Counted from the stretch's first letter, positions 37,295 to 47,546 are shown. The stretch is 64,000 nt of DNA from an uncultured Alphaproteobacteria bacterium (GCA_951812805.1 CATOSZ010000008.1:200137-264136); one strand, 5' to 3'. The notes: generated from the letters alone by a model not told the origin. Program-made: numbers and translations.

Positions 37295-38659
37295 TCAGAC
37301 CACGCCGTAGGCCAGCATGGCGTCGGCGACCTTCTTGAAGCCGGCGATGTTGGCACCGCGCACGTAGGAGACGTGGTCGTCGCCCGCGGTTCGGCCGTAT
37401 TCGACGCAGCGGTCGTGGATGCCGCGCATGATCTCGACCAGCAGGTTCTGCAGCTCGTCCTCCTTCCAGCTCATGCGGGAGGCGTTCTGGCTCATCTCCA
37501 GGCCGGAGACGGCGACGCCGCCGGCGTTCGCCGCCTTGCCGGGGGCGAAGAGGGTGCGGGCGTCCTTGAAGACATGCACGCCCTCGATGTTGGTCGGCAT
37601 GTTGGCGCCCTCGGAGACGGCGATGCAGCCCTGGTCGACCAGCTTGCGGGCCGCGGCGCCGCCAAGCTCGTTCTGGGTGGCGCAGGGCAGCGCCAGGTCG
37701 CAGGGCACGTCCCAGGGCCGCTCGCCCTCGTGGTAGGTCGCGCCGGTGAATTCGTCGGCATATTCCGAGATGCGGCCGCGGCGCACCTCCTTCAGGTCCT
37801 TGGCCCAGGCGAGCTTGGCCGCGTCGATGCCGTCGGGGTCGTGGATGAAGCCGCCCGAGTCGGAGAGGGTGACGACCTTGCCGCCGAGCTGCGTCAGCTT
37901 CTCCGCCGCGTGCAACGCCACGTTGCCGGAGCCGGAGCCGGAGACCAGGCAGGTCTTGCCGTCAATCGCGTTGCCGACCCGCTCCAGCATGTTCTGCATG
38001 AAATAGACCGCGCCGTAGCCCGTCGCCTCCGTGCGCACGAGGGAGCCGCCGAATTCCAGCCCCTTGCCGGTCAGCACGCCGGAGAACTGGTTGGTGATCC
38101 GCTTGTACTGGCCGAACATGAAGCCGATCTCGCGCCCGCCGACGCCGATGTCGCCCGCCGGCACGTCGACGTCGTCGCCGACATGGCGATAGAGCTCGGT
38201 CATGAAGGACTGGCAGAAGCGCATGACCTCGTGCTCGGACTTGCCGCGCGGGTTAAAGTTCGATCCGCCCTTGCCGCCGCCCATCGGCAAGCCGGTCAGG
38301 CTGTTCTTGAAGGTCTGTTCGAAGGCGAGGAATTTCAGCACGCTTTCGGTGACGCTCGGGTGGAAGCGAATGCCGCCCTTGTAGGGGCCGATGGCGTTGT
38401 TGTTCTGCACCCGCCAGCCGCGCTGGACGCGGATGTTGTTGTTGTCGTCCTCCCAGCAGACCCGGAAGCTCACGACGCGGTCCGGCTCCGCGATGCGGCG
38501 CAGGATCTGGTACTCGTGATACTCCTCCTTGTCCTGGATGAACTCGAAGATGTCCTCCGCCACCTCCTGCACCGCCTGGACGAACTCGTCCTGGCCGGGG
38601 TTGCGGCGCTTGACGCCGTCGAGGAACTGATTGAGGTCGACGTGATCGGTAACGGCCAT
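37295..38659 (-). CDS. gdhA: NADP-specific glutamate dehydrogenase
   Basis: Assimilates ammonium: 2-oxoglutarate + NH4+ + NADPH to glutamate. The 454 residues are normal for the hexameric bacterial GdhA. Conserved segments include GWRVQNNNAIGPYKGGIRFHPSV, the Lys-containing LPMGGGKGGSNFNPRGKS, PAGDIGVGGREIGFMFGQY, the nucleotide fold VSGSGSGNVALHAAEKL, and ALPCATQNELGG. GGAGGAG precedes the start. It stands between the regulator and the alpha/beta hydrolase, with no sign of a shared pathway. Confidence 0.95.
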   Translation of the reverse strand: MAVTDHVDLNQFLDGVKRRNPGQDEFVQAVQEVAEDIFEFIQDKEEYHEYQILRRIAEPDRVVSFRVCWEDDNNNIRVQRGWRVQNNNAIGPYKGGIRFHPSVTESVLKFLAFEQTFKNSLTGLPMGGGKGGSNFNPRGKSEHEVMRFCQSFMTELYRHVGDDVDVPAGDIGVGGREIGFMFGQYKRITNQFSGVLTGKGLEFGGSLVRTEATGYGAVYFMQNMLERVGNAIDGKTCLVSGSGSGNVALHAAEKLTQLGGKVVTLSDSGGFIHDPDGIDAAKLAWAKDLKEVRRGRISEYADEFTGATYHEGERPWDVPCDLALPCATQNELGGAAARKLVDQGCIAVSEGANMPTNIEGVHVFKDARTLFAPGKAANAGGVAVSGLEMSQNASRMSWKEDELQNLLVEIMRGIHDRCVEYGRTAGDDHVSYVRGANIAGFKKVADAMLAYGVV

Positions 38660-38767
38660 GGCTCGGGCTCCTCCGGCGGGAATGGTGCCAGCCAGCCTAG
38701 CGCCATATGCCTCGGGCCGAAACAGCTCGAATTCGTCGGGCCGTTCTTTCAGGTGGCGCGCATCGCG

Positions 38768-39529
38768 TCACTCGGACCGAACGTGTGCCGCGCCGTGGGC
38801 CTTGATGAAGCTGCGGACACGCACGATCGTGCGCGCCTTCAACGCCGGTGGTGCGGCCCAGGGAAACACCGTGATCTCCGCGTTCGGCGCCAGCGAGGCG
38901 ACGTCGATGGAGGTCTGTAGCGGGTGCGAGTCGATGTCGTCCGGCAGCACGAGGATGGGGGTTTCGCAGCCGCGCATGAAATCGCGCGTGACGCTGTAGA
39001 GAAAATCGGGATTCACCCGGTAGAGGTTGTGTAGGTATCGCTCGACGTCGTCCCGGTTCAGATCGGGCCGTTGGGGGAGCAACTCCGGCGCCCACACGTC
39101 GGTGCCTGAGCGATACATGACATCGGGGTCTTCCGGCCAATGCCCGACGCTCTGGCAGAACACCGCGGCGGTGACGCGTTCCGGCGCGCGTTCGAGCAGC
39201 GTTCCGGCGAAGCAGCCGCCGATGCAGTAGCCCATGTAGGCGAACCGGTCGATGCCGAGATGGTCCATCAGGCCGAGCTGGTCCTCGGCGAAGCCGCCCC
39301 AGGGATCGTCGATCGCCAGCGGTCCCGTGCTCTCGCCGCCGACGGCGTTGCGCTGATCCATGGTGATGCAGCGGAAGTCGTCCTTGAAGGCGTCCATCGC
39401 GTCGATCACCGCCCGCGGCCAGTTGTCGACGCGGGAGTTCAGGCCGCCGCCGGGTGTCACCAGTAGCGGGATGCCGCTGCCGACCTCTTCGTAGCGGATG
39501 CGGACGTCGCCTTTTTCATAGAACGGCAT
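38768..39529 (-). CDS. Alpha/beta hydrolase with Cys nucleophile
   Basis: Alpha/beta-hydrolase fold protein of 253 residues. The oxyanion region is LLVTPGGGLNSRVDNW. The nucleophile elbow reads MGYCIGG, so Cys replaces the usual Ser of G-x-S-x-G, as in dienelactone hydrolases. A late acid (LVLPDDIDSH) is visible, but the usual catalytic His near the C-terminus is not in a standard context. It follows the M81 peptidase gene by 33 bp on the same strand, probably in one operon. Confidence 0.8.
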   Translation of the reverse strand: MPFYEKGDVRIRYEEVGSGIPLLVTPGGGLNSRVDNWPRAVIDAMDAFKDDFRCITMDQRNAVGGESTGPLAIDDPWGGFAEDQLGLMDHLGIDRFAYMGYCIGGCFAGTLLERAPERVTAAVFCQSVGHWPEDPDVMYRSGTDVWAPELLPQRPDLNRDDVERYLHNLYRVNPDFLYSVTRDFMRGCETPILVLPDDIDSHPLQTSIDVASLAPNAEITVFPWAAPPALKARTIVRVRSFIKAHGAAHVRSE

Positions 39530-39562
39530 GAGGGTTCCTCCTTGCGGGCTTGGACGATGCGC

Positions 39563-41059
39563 TCATGCCCCGTAGACGGGGCCGAGCGGTGAGAGGCGGA
39601 CGCCGTCGCGCAGATGTCGGTAGGGATGGGCCGCCGGGTCGGCGACATAGCCGCCCGGCGCGAGCGCGACGAGGACGGCGCCCGCCATTTCCTGGTAGTC
39701 GGCACGGAAGTGGCAGGTGCTTTTCAAAACAACGATCGCCGGATCTTCGGGGTCGATGCCGAGATAGCGGAACATCCAGCGGTCGTGCACCTGGGCGCGG
39801 CGGCTGGAAACGGCGACGCGAACGCCGGCGATCGACAGCAGGGCGGAGGGGCCGACGTCGTATTCGCGGCCCTGGGCGACCGGGCCGGGGGCGACGAAGC
39901 GGCCATCGGCGAGCGCCTCGACACGGAAGCGGCCTTGGAAGGGTTCGACCCCCTCTAACGGTGTGCGGCCGCCGAGTGCGAGATCGAGTTCGGCGCCGAC
40001 GCCCGCGGCATGCGCCGCCTCGGCTGCGTCGGCGTCGGCGACCAGGCCGAACACCGCGTCCTCGGCGCCGCCGCGCAGCAGGGCCGCCAGCATCTCGACC
40101 GTATCGCCGCTGCCGCCGCAGCCGGGGTTGTCCTGGGTGTCGGCGACGACGACGGGCCGTGTCCCGGCGGCGACGAGGCGCTTTGCCTCGGCCACCGCGT
40201 CGTCGGGGCTCAACATCGGCTCGGCGAACTCGGCCTCGCGCGCGGTGATCAACTCGGCGATGGCGTCGGCCGCGCGGTCCGCCGACGCCTGGTCGTGGGC
40301 ATGCGCGATGACCGCCGGCCCGCACTCGCTGAGGTCGGAAGGCGGAAAGCCGGCGAGATAGGCAAGCGAGACGATATCCCCCGTGGCCGCCGCCACCGTC
40401 GCCTCGACGATGCCCTTCGAAGGCTCGACCAGGGTGCATTGGAAGTTCAGTGGCAGCAGGAACGGCAGGCGGCGGAGCGCGCGACCCCGGGCTCGTCCCT
40501 CCAGGATCAGGCGGGAGAGGGCGGCGCCGGCGCGTGCGCCGGTCGCCTGCTGGTCGACATGGGGATAGGTCCAATAGGGCAGGATGGCGTCGGTCGTCTC
40601 GACCATCCGTTCGGTCACGTTGGCATGGTAGTCGAGGCTGATGACGATCGGGGTGTCCTCGCCGACGATAGCGCGGGCACGGGTCAGCAGCTCACCCTCG
40701 CCGTCCTCGTGGTTCTCCGCCACCATGGCGCCGTGCAGGTCGAGGTAGAGGCCGTCGAGCGGCAGGGCGTCGGCCAGGCGGGCCAGCAGTTCCGCCGTGA
40801 TCCGCTCGTAGGCCTCGGCGGTGACGTAGCCGCCCGCCGTCGCCCCGGTCCAGAGCAGGGGCTCGAGTGCGTGGTTGTGGCCGATGGCCGAGAGGAAGCC
40901 GGCGGTAGCGGACCCGGACTCGGCTAAACGGTCGAGGATCTCGTCGCCTCGCAGGATACCGGGCCGGTCGGCCGGGTGGGCGAACTGGTCGAAGCCGGTG
41001 CGGTCCGGCACGAAGCAGTTCGTCTCGTGCATGAAACCGCCGAGCGCGATGCGGGCCAT
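39563..41059 (-). CDS. M81-family (MlrC-like) metallopeptidase
   Basis: A 498-residue protein of the M81 family, named after MlrC of the microcystin degradation pathway. The metal-binding segments GGFMHETNCF, LDLHGAMVAENHED and ISLDYHANVTE are present, and the C-terminal domain has VVADTQDNPGCGGSGDT and VLKSTCHFRADY. Such genes often sit beside dipeptide ABC transporters, as here (five transporter genes directly upstream). They are thought to hydrolyse unusual peptides or amides. The true substrate is unknown. Confidence 0.9.
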   Translation of the reverse strand: MARIALGGFMHETNCFVPDRTGFDQFAHPADRPGILRGDEILDRLAESGSATAGFLSAIGHNHALEPLLWTGATAGGYVTAEAYERITAELLARLADALPLDGLYLDLHGAMVAENHEDGEGELLTRARAIVGEDTPIVISLDYHANVTERMVETTDAILPYWTYPHVDQQATGARAGAALSRLILEGRARGRALRRLPFLLPLNFQCTLVEPSKGIVEATVAAATGDIVSLAYLAGFPPSDLSECGPAVIAHAHDQASADRAADAIAELITAREAEFAEPMLSPDDAVAEAKRLVAAGTRPVVVADTQDNPGCGGSGDTVEMLAALLRGGAEDAVFGLVADADAAEAAHAAGVGAELDLALGGRTPLEGVEPFQGRFRVEALADGRFVAPGPVAQGREYDVGPSALLSIAGVRVAVSSRRAQVHDRWMFRYLGIDPEDPAIVVLKSTCHFRADYQEMAGAVLVALAPGGYVADPAAHPYRHLRDGVRLSPLGPVYGA

Positions 41060-41085
41060 GGTTCGGCCTCCCGAAATTTCGAACT

Positions 41086-41124
41086 AAAGAAAAAGGGGGC
41101 GCCCGCCGGCCGGCGGACGCCCCC
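41086..41124 (-). terminator. Intrinsic terminator after the binding-protein gene
   Basis: On the minus strand a GC-rich near-palindrome (GGGGGCGTCCGCCGG/CCGGCGGGCGCCCCC, arms at 41110-41124 and 41095-41109) is followed by TTTTTCTTT. It lies 16 bp after the binding-protein stop and 27 bp before the M81 start. It probably reduces transcription into the peptidase gene. Confidence 0.85.
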
Positions 41125-41396
41125 TCGGGTCTTGACGCCTTACTTCTTCCAGCGCGCGAACTGGAAGCGCGGCACCTCGTCGAGGCCCGCCTTCAGGTCG
41201 AGATCCTTGTGGTGGCCATAGAAGCGCTTCACGCCGAAGAAGGGCATCCAGTAGACCTGATCGATGATCCGGGCCTGCGCCTTCTTGTAGATCTCCGCCC
41301 GCATGACCGGGTCGACCGAGTCACGCGCCGTGTTCAGCCACTTGGACAGTTCCTCGTCGCCCGCGTAGTTGTTCGACGATTCCATGTCGAAGAAGG

Positions 41397-42605
41397 CAGG
41401 GCAATCGCATTTCAGAATTTGCCGAGGAGTGACAGGAGATAGTCGTTGTTCCAAGCGGCGATTTTGAACTTGGCGCGCAGCGAGTCTTTTCGTGGATCCT
41501 TTCGCATGACATTGAGCGCCATGTGGCGCAGGACGGCGAGATTGTGCGGTCCATTGTCCTTGCGGGTTCTGTCTTGGTCTTCGTTCATTTGGACATCGAG
41601 GCACCAGTGCAGGCGGTTTTCGACCCCCCAGTGCGCCCGGGCAACGGGATTGAAGCGCTCGGCGTCGAGCGGCTGGCTGAGCAGGTAGTAGGCGGTTTCG
41701 CTCGACGTCTTCTCCGCGCACTCGCGGGTCCGGGTGACTTTGGCGACCGCCTTCAGGCCCGGCCAATGATGGCGCTCTTGCAGCCACTCGACGTGGCTGG
41801 AGACGAGAGCGGCACGGGTCTCGATGCGGCCATGATCGCCATCGACCGTGGTGTCGGTGGTGGTCGCTTCGGCTTTCGGATCGTCGAGGAAGGTTCTCAC
41901 GTCGTCATGCAGCGTGCCTTGATTGCCCTTCAACGCCAGGGCGTAGTCACCCCCCTGCTCGATAATCTGGCTGGCGATGGCGCGCTGGCAATTGAGGGCG
42001 TCCACGGTCACGATCGTCCCCTCGAGGCTCAATAGTTTCAACAGCTTCGGCACGGCGGTGATCTCGTTGGACTTGGCGTCGGTGGCGACTTGCCCCAACA
42101 CCAGCCGCTGATCACAGCCCCAGGCCGAGACCATATGCAGCGCCGACGTGCCGCTCGCCTTGTCGTAGGATCGCCGCACCACCTTGCCGTCGATCGCAAT
42201 GACCCCTTGGCAGGTCTCGGAAAAGCGCGCCATGAAGCGCTGGAAGCAGGCGCCGAACGCCTCCGGATCCAGCAACCGGAACACCCGGCTGAAGGTGTCG
42301 TGGCTCGGCACGCCATGTTCGAGTACGAGAAATTCCCGCAGGAACGCCTCCTTTTCACGCGCGAAGATCGCCATGTCGACCGCCGTCTGACCGCCCGAGA
42401 GGACCGTGCACAGGGCGATCGTCAAGATCTCCAGCAGATCGTGACGCCCGGCATTGCCAGTCCGCGGATCCTCGAGACCCTCAAAGCACTCCAGAAAGCC
42501 TTCCATCGCAACCTCCACCCGTGAAAAGACCGGGTAGAATCGATTCGCGCCAATACCTCAAGATCAAACACGCACGTCAAGGCAATTCCAAATGCGATTC
42601 CCCTG
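41397..42605 (-). mobile_element. ISAs1-family element, copy 1
   Basis: The 1209-bp element has ends CAGGGCAATCGCATTT and, in reverse complement, CAGGGGAATCGCATTT. The 13-mer ATGTCGAAGAAGG flanks both sides exactly (41384-41396 and 42606-42618). ISAs1 duplications are usually 8-10 bp, so 13 bp is longer than normal, yet it restores the host frame. Copy 2 at 57309 has a 10-bp duplication. Confidence 0.92.
41412..42506 (-). CDS. ISAs1-family transposase, copy 1
   Basis: Intact DDE transposase of 364 residues: [20 protein letters not shown] at the start, core motifs VIAIDGKVVRRSYD, TIVTVDALNCQRAIA, LALKGNQG and VENRLHWCLDVQMNEDQ near the C-terminus. ATG 42506 follows GGAGG by 4 nt and is preferred to the GTG at 42518. 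Confidence 0.93.
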   Translation of the reverse strand: MEGFLECFEGLEDPRTGNAGRHDLLEILTIALCTVLSGGQTAVDMAIFAREKEAFLREFLVLEHGVPSHDTFSRVFRLLDPEAFGACFQRFMARFSETCQGVIAIDGKVVRRSYDKASGTSALHMVSAWGCDQRLVLGQVATDAKSNEITAVPKLLKLLSLEGTIVTVDALNCQRAIASQIIEQGGDYALALKGNQGTLHDDVRTFLDDPKAEATTTDTTVDGDHGRIETRAALVSSHVEWLQERHHWPGLKAVAKVTRTRECAEKTSSETAYYLLSQPLDAERFNPVARAHWGVENRLHWCLDVQMNEDQDRTRKDNGPHNLAVLRHMALNVMRKDPRKDSLRAKFKIAAWNNDYLLSLLGKF

Positions 42606-43928
42606 ATGTCGAAGAAGGGGAAGAGGATCGCGTCCGCATCGAAGATGTTGTAACTGCCCCAGTTGAAGTTGCCGATGCCGGTGATCTTACCGCCACGCCG
42701 GAGCTTGCCCATCTGCTGCGAGTTGCCGCGATAGTCCTTCAGGTTGATCTTGATGCCGACCTTGGAGAGCATCTGCATCGCGGCCTGGTTCGGCAGGTTC
42801 TGGTGGTCGACATACTGCCAGAGATCGATCTCGAAGCCGTTCGGATAGCCGGCGTCGGCCAGCAGCTTCTTCGCCTTCGCAGGATCGTAGTCGTACCATT
42901 TCACCGAGTCGTCATAACCGAAATGGTAGGGGCTCATCGGCGTGTCGACGCGGTAACCCTCCTCCTTCACCAGTTTGTCGACGATCTTGTTCTTGTCGAT
43001 CGCATGCGCGATGGCGCGCCGGACGCGGACGTCCTGAACCGGGCTTTCGCCCGCGCGGCCCCGGCTGTCGAACTGCCAGAAGTCGACCCGGATGATCGGG
43101 AAGTTCAACACACGGTAGTTGGGCTGCGATTCGAAAGCCGGGAGCTGGTCGAGCAGCAGGTTCAGCGCCACGTCGACGCCGCCCGAGAACAGTTCGGCCT
43201 GCCGGGTCGCGGCCTCCGGCACGATCTTGATGGTGACGTTCTCGATCGCCGGGACGTCCTTCAGCCAGTAGTTTTCGTTTTTCGCCAGGACGACCTTCGA
43301 GCCTTTCTGCCACTCGACCCACTTGTAGGGGCCGGAGCCCATGGCGTGTTCCTGGATGTACTGGAAGTCGTGCGCGCTGCCCCACTTCGGGCTCATGATG
43401 TAGAGGGTGTTCAGCCGCTCCAGCGTCGAGGCGTAGGGCGCGTGGGTGTGGATGCGGAACGTCGTGTCGTCGACGACCTCGACTTCCTTCACCCATTTGA
43501 AGTTGGAGAGCCGCGGTGACTTCTTCTCCTTATCGAGGATCCGGTCGTGCAGCGTGTAGCGGATCGCTTCGGCTGTAAGGGGGCTGCCATCGTGGAACTT
43601 GATATCGTCGCGGATCTTGAATTCCCAGGTCAGGTCATCGACGGTTTTCCAGGACGTCGCGACATGGGGCAGGATCTTGCCCGAGTCCGGATCGCGCAGC
43701 ACAAGCGGATCCCAGATCAGATAGCCCATCTGCAGCATTTGCCGCGCCGAGGTCTGATAGGGCTCCATCGTGTGGAACTTGCTCGGAAAGGCGATGTTCA
43801 TGGTATCGCGCGCCGCCAAGGCCTGGCCGGCCGCGCCCAGAACCGCTACGGCGGCGATTGCCGCGACGGTTCGCTTCCAGCGTAGTGACATAACTCTCCT
43901 CCCAAAGTGTCGTATATCGGAAGACTAG

Positions 43929-45472
43929 CAGCCTGTCGGACTCGGGCATGCAAGGATTGGTAAGATTGGCTTGGCGGGCGTCGATGTCATGGATTTACCC
44001 CCATGAAGTTGCGAACGCGGGTTGGCCCGCCCGTTCAGGCGTGGCTGAGGACGAACATCCGCTTGATGTTCCAGGAGAGCGTGGCCAAGGTCCATTCCCC
44101 CTTCGCCTTGTCGAGGCCGCGCAGGCTGAACTGACGCAAGCCCATCACCGATTTGATGATGCCGAACACCGGCTCCGGCGTCTGCTTGCGAAGCGCGTAG
44201 AGCGCCCGGCCCTCGGGTGTGGCCAGGCGATGGCACATCGCCTCGAGCGGCGTCGGATCCTCGGGCGCTGGCGGCGCCTCGGCGAAGCGGTCCCGCCAGG
44301 AAAGATGGTGGTGCTCCCGGCCGAGCGCGATCAGCGGCGCGATCTCCGCTTCCCCGCAGGCCTCGACGTTGGCCTGGCTGAAGTAGCCGCTGTCCGCCAA
44401 CAGGGTCTCGACCTCGCCAAGCCCGTCCGGCAGGCCGGCGAGTGCTTCGAGCGTCGGTTCGATCTGCTGCTTGTCGTTCGCCGCCTGCACCACGTCGGCG
44501 CTGACCACCAGCAGGCTGCCGGCGGCCACCGCAGCCTGGGCGTTGTAGCACTGCTCGAAGCCGCCGCCGGCCACCGGCATGATGCGCGAGTCCGGGTCCG
44601 TCAGGTTGACCTGGTCCTTCGCCCGTGGCCCCGGCTCCGGCGGCTTCGGTGGCCGCCCGCCCGGCTTGCGGCCGGTCCGCGTTTCCTTCGCCTCGCGGGC
44701 TGCCAGCTTCTCTTCGTACTCCGCCTGCTCCCGCGCATGACGCTCGGCCGCCCGCGCCTCGATCTCCGCCTTCGCCGCGGCGATCGCCGCCAGCCGGTCC
44801 TCGCGCCGTGCCAGCTCCTCCGGCACGCTCATGCCGTCGGGAACCTCGGACCGGTCCGCCGCTTCCGCCAACGCCATCAACTCCGCCACCTCGGCCCGCA
44901 GCCGGGCTTCGATCTCGCCCGCACGCTGCCACGACAGGGCGCTGTGCCGGCTCGCGTCGGCATGGATCTTCGTCCCGTCCAGCGCCACCGTGCCCAGTTG
45001 CAGCATGCCGGCCTGCCGCGCCAGCAGCAGAACCTGCACGAACAGCCCCTCGATCAGCGGCAGGAAGCGACGGCGGAACGTGGCGATCGTGTCGTGGTCG
45101 GGGTGGTCGTTTGCCGCGATGAAGCGGAAGGCCACCGAATCATAGCTCGCCCGCTCCAGCTTCCGGCTGGAATGCACCCCCGTCGCGTAGCCGTAGATCA
45201 GCAGGCCCAGCAGGACGCTCGGGTGATGCGCCGCCGAGCCCGAACCACGATAGGCCTTCACGAACGCAGAGAGATCCAGCTGCTCCAGCACATCGACCAC
45301 GAAGCGCGCCAGATGACGATCAGGCAGCCATTCGTCCACCGAAGGCGGCAGAAGATAGCTGGTCTCCCGGTCAACCTGTCGAAAGTTGCTCATCACAAAA
45401 TCACCGCGCAGGAGAGAATCAGACCGTGACAGTGAATCTCATCTCGAAACTCGGCTCAAGTCCGACAGGCTG
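43929..45472 (-). mobile_element. IS1182-family element in a CTAG target
   Basis: The 1544-bp element has inverted repeats CAGCCTGTCGGACT at 43929 and AGTCCGACAGGCTG ending at 45472. It is flanked by CTAG on both sides (43925-43928, 45473-45476), the palindromic 4-bp target known for IS1182 elements. It sits between the ATPase gene and the binding-protein gene of the peptide transporter and separates them. Confidence 0.93.
44035..45396 (-). CDS. IS1182-family transposase
   Basis: Intact 453-residue transposase. N-terminal domain SYLLPPSVDEWLPDRHLARFVVDVL, then the DDE core: LGTVALDGTKIHADASRHSA (first Asp), TLLADSGYFSQANVEA (second Asp), and YALRKQTPEPVFGIIKSVMGLRQF (Glu). A charged Ala/Glu-rich coiled-coil stretch (EIEARAAERHAREQAEYEEKL) and a GRKPGGRPPK linker separate the first and second acid motifs. 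Confidence 0.95.
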   Translation of the reverse strand: MMSNFRQVDRETSYLLPPSVDEWLPDRHLARFVVDVLEQLDLSAFVKAYRGSGSAAHHPSVLLGLLIYGYATGVHSSRKLERASYDSVAFRFIAANDHPDHDTIATFRRRFLPLIEGLFVQVLLLARQAGMLQLGTVALDGTKIHADASRHSALSWQRAGEIEARLRAEVAELMALAEAADRSEVPDGMSVPEELARREDRLAAIAAAKAEIEARAAERHAREQAEYEEKLAAREAKETRTGRKPGGRPPKPPEPGPRAKDQVNLTDPDSRIMPVAGGGFEQCYNAQAAVAAGSLLVVSADVVQAANDKQQIEPTLEALAGLPDGLGEVETLLADSGYFSQANVEACGEAEIAPLIALGREHHHLSWRDRFAEAPPAPEDPTPLEAMCHRLATPEGRALYALRKQTPEPVFGIIKSVMGLRQFSLRGLDKAKGEWTLATLSWNIKRMFVLSHA

Positions 45473-45513
45473 CTAGGGGGCGCCCGCAGGGCCCGCAAGG
45501 GATTCCGCGCCGG

Positions 45514-46536
45514 TTACCCTGCCGCGGCCACCCCCGCCCGGCCTTCGGCATCCGCCTCCGAAAGCCAGCATTTGCTGTAATGCGCCGGGTTCAGCTTGAA
45601 GAGCGGCGGCCGTTCCGTGTGGCAGCGCGCCATCGCCTGGCCGCAGCGCGCGGCGAAGGGACAGCCCGGATCGTAGTCGATCAGGTTCGGCACCGTGCCC
45701 GGAATCTCCTCCAGCGGCTGCTTGCCGCGGGTGAACTTCTCGCCGAGCCGCGGGATCGAGTTCAGCAGGCCGCGCGTATAGGGATGGCGCGGATCGTCGA
45801 ACAGCGTGTCAATGCCCAGCCGCTCGACCACCTCGCCCGCATACATGACGACGACGTCGTCCGAGGTCTCGGCGATGACGCCGAGATCGTGGGTGATCAG
45901 CATCATCGCCATGCCCATATCCTCCTGCAGCTTCAGCAGCAGGTCCAGGATCTGCGCCTGGATGGTGACGTCGAGGGCGGTGGTCGGCTCGTCCGCGATC
46001 AGCAGGCGCGAGCGGCAGGCGATCGCCATCGCGATCATCGCGCGTTGCCGCATGCCACCGGAAAACTGGTGGGGATAGTCGTCGACCCGGCTTTCCGGGT
46101 TGGGAATGCCGACCTGTTCCAGCATGTCGGTAGCACCCGCCCAGGCCTGCTCGCGGTTCATCCCCTCGTGGATCTGGAAGACCTCGGCGATCTGGTCGCC
46201 GAGGGTGTAGACCGGGTTGAGCGAGGTCATCGGCTCCTGAAAGATCATCGAGATCTCGCCGCCGCGGATCTTGCGCATCTCAGCCGGCGACAACGCAAGG
46301 AGATCGCGCCCCTCGAACATAATCCGGCCGTCGACGATGCGGCCCGGCGGATCTGCCACCAGGCGCATGACGGATAGCGCGGTCACCGACTTGCCGCTGC
46401 CCGACTCCCCCAGGATGCCCAGCGTGCGCCCCGGCATCAGCGTGAAGTCGACGCCGTCGACGGCGCGCACCACGCCCTCCGGCGTGTGGAAATGGGTCTT
46501 GAGGCCGGTGACCTCCAGGATCGGCGTCTCAGCCAT
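45514..46536 (-). CDS. Peptide ABC transporter ATPase, DppD/OppD type
   Basis: About 340 residues. Walker [10 protein letters not shown]-loop [10 protein letters not shown], signature FSGGMRQR, Walker [13 protein letters not shown] and H-loop THDLGV are all present. The C-terminal oligopeptide-transporter extension carries the Cys-rich motif [18 protein letters not shown] 46536 (MAETPILEV) overlaps the upstream ATPase gene by 8 nt; a start at 46551 is possible. It is the last transporter gene before IS1182. Confidence 0.93.
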   Translation of the reverse strand: MAETPILEVTGLKTHFHTPEGVVRAVDGVDFTLMPGRTLGILGESGSGKSVTALSVMRLVADPPGRIVDGRIMFEGRDLLALSPAEMRKIRGGEISMIFQEPMTSLNPVYTLGDQIAEVFQIHEGMNREQAWAGATDMLEQVGIPNPESRVDDYPHQFSGGMRQRAMIAMAIACRSRLLIADEPTTALDVTIQAQILDLLLKLQEDMGMAMMLITHDLGVIAETSDDVVVMYAGEVVERLGIDTLFDDPRHPYTRGLLNSIPRLGEKFTRGKQPLEEIPGTVPNLIDYDPGCPFAARCGQAMARCHTERPPLFKLNPAHYSKCWLSEADAEGRAGVAAAG

Positions 46537-47542
46537 GCTCGGCCTCGTCATAGAGATGGCAGGCGACCCAGTGATCCGGCTTCTCCTCGCGCATGCGGGG
46601 CCGCTCGCTCCGGCAGCGGGCGAAGGCCCGGGGGCAGCGGGTGTGGAAGCGGCAGCCGGACGGCGGGTTGATCGGGCTCGGCACGTCGCCGCGCACGACC
46701 TCCTTGCGCCGGCGCTTGGCGCCCGCTTCGGCCTTGGGTACGGCAGCGATCAGGGCCTGGGTATAGGGGTGCAGCGGGTCCTGGTAGAGGTTCCGGTCGG
46801 AGGCCGTCTCGACGATCTCGCCGAGATACATCACCGCCACCCGGTCGGCGATATGCTCCACCACCGAAAGGTCGTGGCTGATGAAGAGGAAGGAGAAGCC
46901 GAACTCCGCCTTCAGGGAATCCAGCAGGTTGACGACCTGCGCCTGCACCGAAACGTCGAGGGCGGAGACCGGCTCGTCGGCGATGATCAGGCGCGGCTGC
47001 AGGGCGAGCGCCCGGGCGATGCCGATGCGCTGGCGCTGGCCGCCGGAGAATTCGTGCGGATAGCGGTTCATATGGTCCGCCTGCAGCCCGACCTTGCCCA
47101 GCAGGTCCGCCACATAGGCGACCCAGTCCTTGTCGCCGGTGTGCAGGCGGTAGGCCTCGCCCACGAGCTCCTTGACCCGGAAGCGGGGATTGAGCGAGGC
47201 GAAGGGGTCCTGGAAGATGATCTGGATGTGTCGGCGGGCGCGGTTCAGCTCGTCCGTCTGCATGGCCATCAGGTCGCGGCCCTCGAACAGGGCCTCCCCC
47301 GCCGTCGGGGCGTAGAGGCGCAGCAGCAACCGCCCGACGGTCGACTTGCCGCAGCCGCTTTCGCCGACCAGGCCAAGGGTTTCGCCGCGCTGAATGGTGA
47401 AGTTGACCCCGTCCACCGCATGGACGTGGCCGACGGTGCGCTTCAACAGGCCCTTGCGGATCGGAAAGTACATCTTCAGGTCGCGGACCTCGAGGATCGG
47501 CCCGTCCGCCGTCGTCTCCGTCGTATCCATCGCCATTGCCAT
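46529..47542 (-). CDS. Peptide ABC transporter ATPase, DppF/OppF type
   Basis: 337 residues. Walker [11 protein letters not shown]-loop [14 protein letters not shown], signature FSGGQRQR, Walker [15 protein letters not shown] and H-loop SHDLSV are seen. The C-terminal part has [15 protein letters not shown], the Cys motif that may bind an iron-sulfur cluster in this group. It starts 5 bp after the permease gene, in one operon with it. Confidence 0.94.
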   Translation of the reverse strand: MAMAMDTTETTADGPILEVRDLKMYFPIRKGLLKRTVGHVHAVDGVNFTIQRGETLGLVGESGCGKSTVGRLLLRLYAPTAGEALFEGRDLMAMQTDELNRARRHIQIIFQDPFASLNPRFRVKELVGEAYRLHTGDKDWVAYVADLLGKVGLQADHMNRYPHEFSGGQRQRIGIARALALQPRLIIADEPVSALDVSVQAQVVNLLDSLKAEFGFSFLFISHDLSVVEHIADRVAVMYLGEIVETASDRNLYQDPLHPYTQALIAAVPKAEAGAKRRRKEVVRGDVPSPINPPSGCRFHTRCPRAFARCRSERPRMREEKPDHWVACHLYDEAEHG

Positions 47543-47546
47543 CGCC

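Larger units (their letters stand above)
41140..43891 (-). pseudogene. Peptide ABC transporter substrate-binding protein, split by ISAs1
   Basis: This is a family 5 (DppA/OppA-like) periplasmic binding protein. The signal peptide is RTVAAIAAVAVLGAAGQALA, then MNIAFPSKFHTMEPYQ, LVLRDPDSGKILPHVATSW, and VRRAIAHAIDKNKIVDKLV. Coding parts are 43891-42606 and 41396-41140. Removing the IS and one 13-bp repeat restores the frame through LFPFFDMESSNNYAGDEEL and gives a protein of normal length (about 510 residues). The gene is now broken after about four fifths of its length, so the transporter should lack its binding protein. Confidence 0.9.

Noticed and set aside
37193-38920. 575-codon plus-strand frame opposite gdhA
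   Set aside because: gdhA is unmistakable on the minus strand; the frame has no domain and low-complexity Ala/Val/Asp content.
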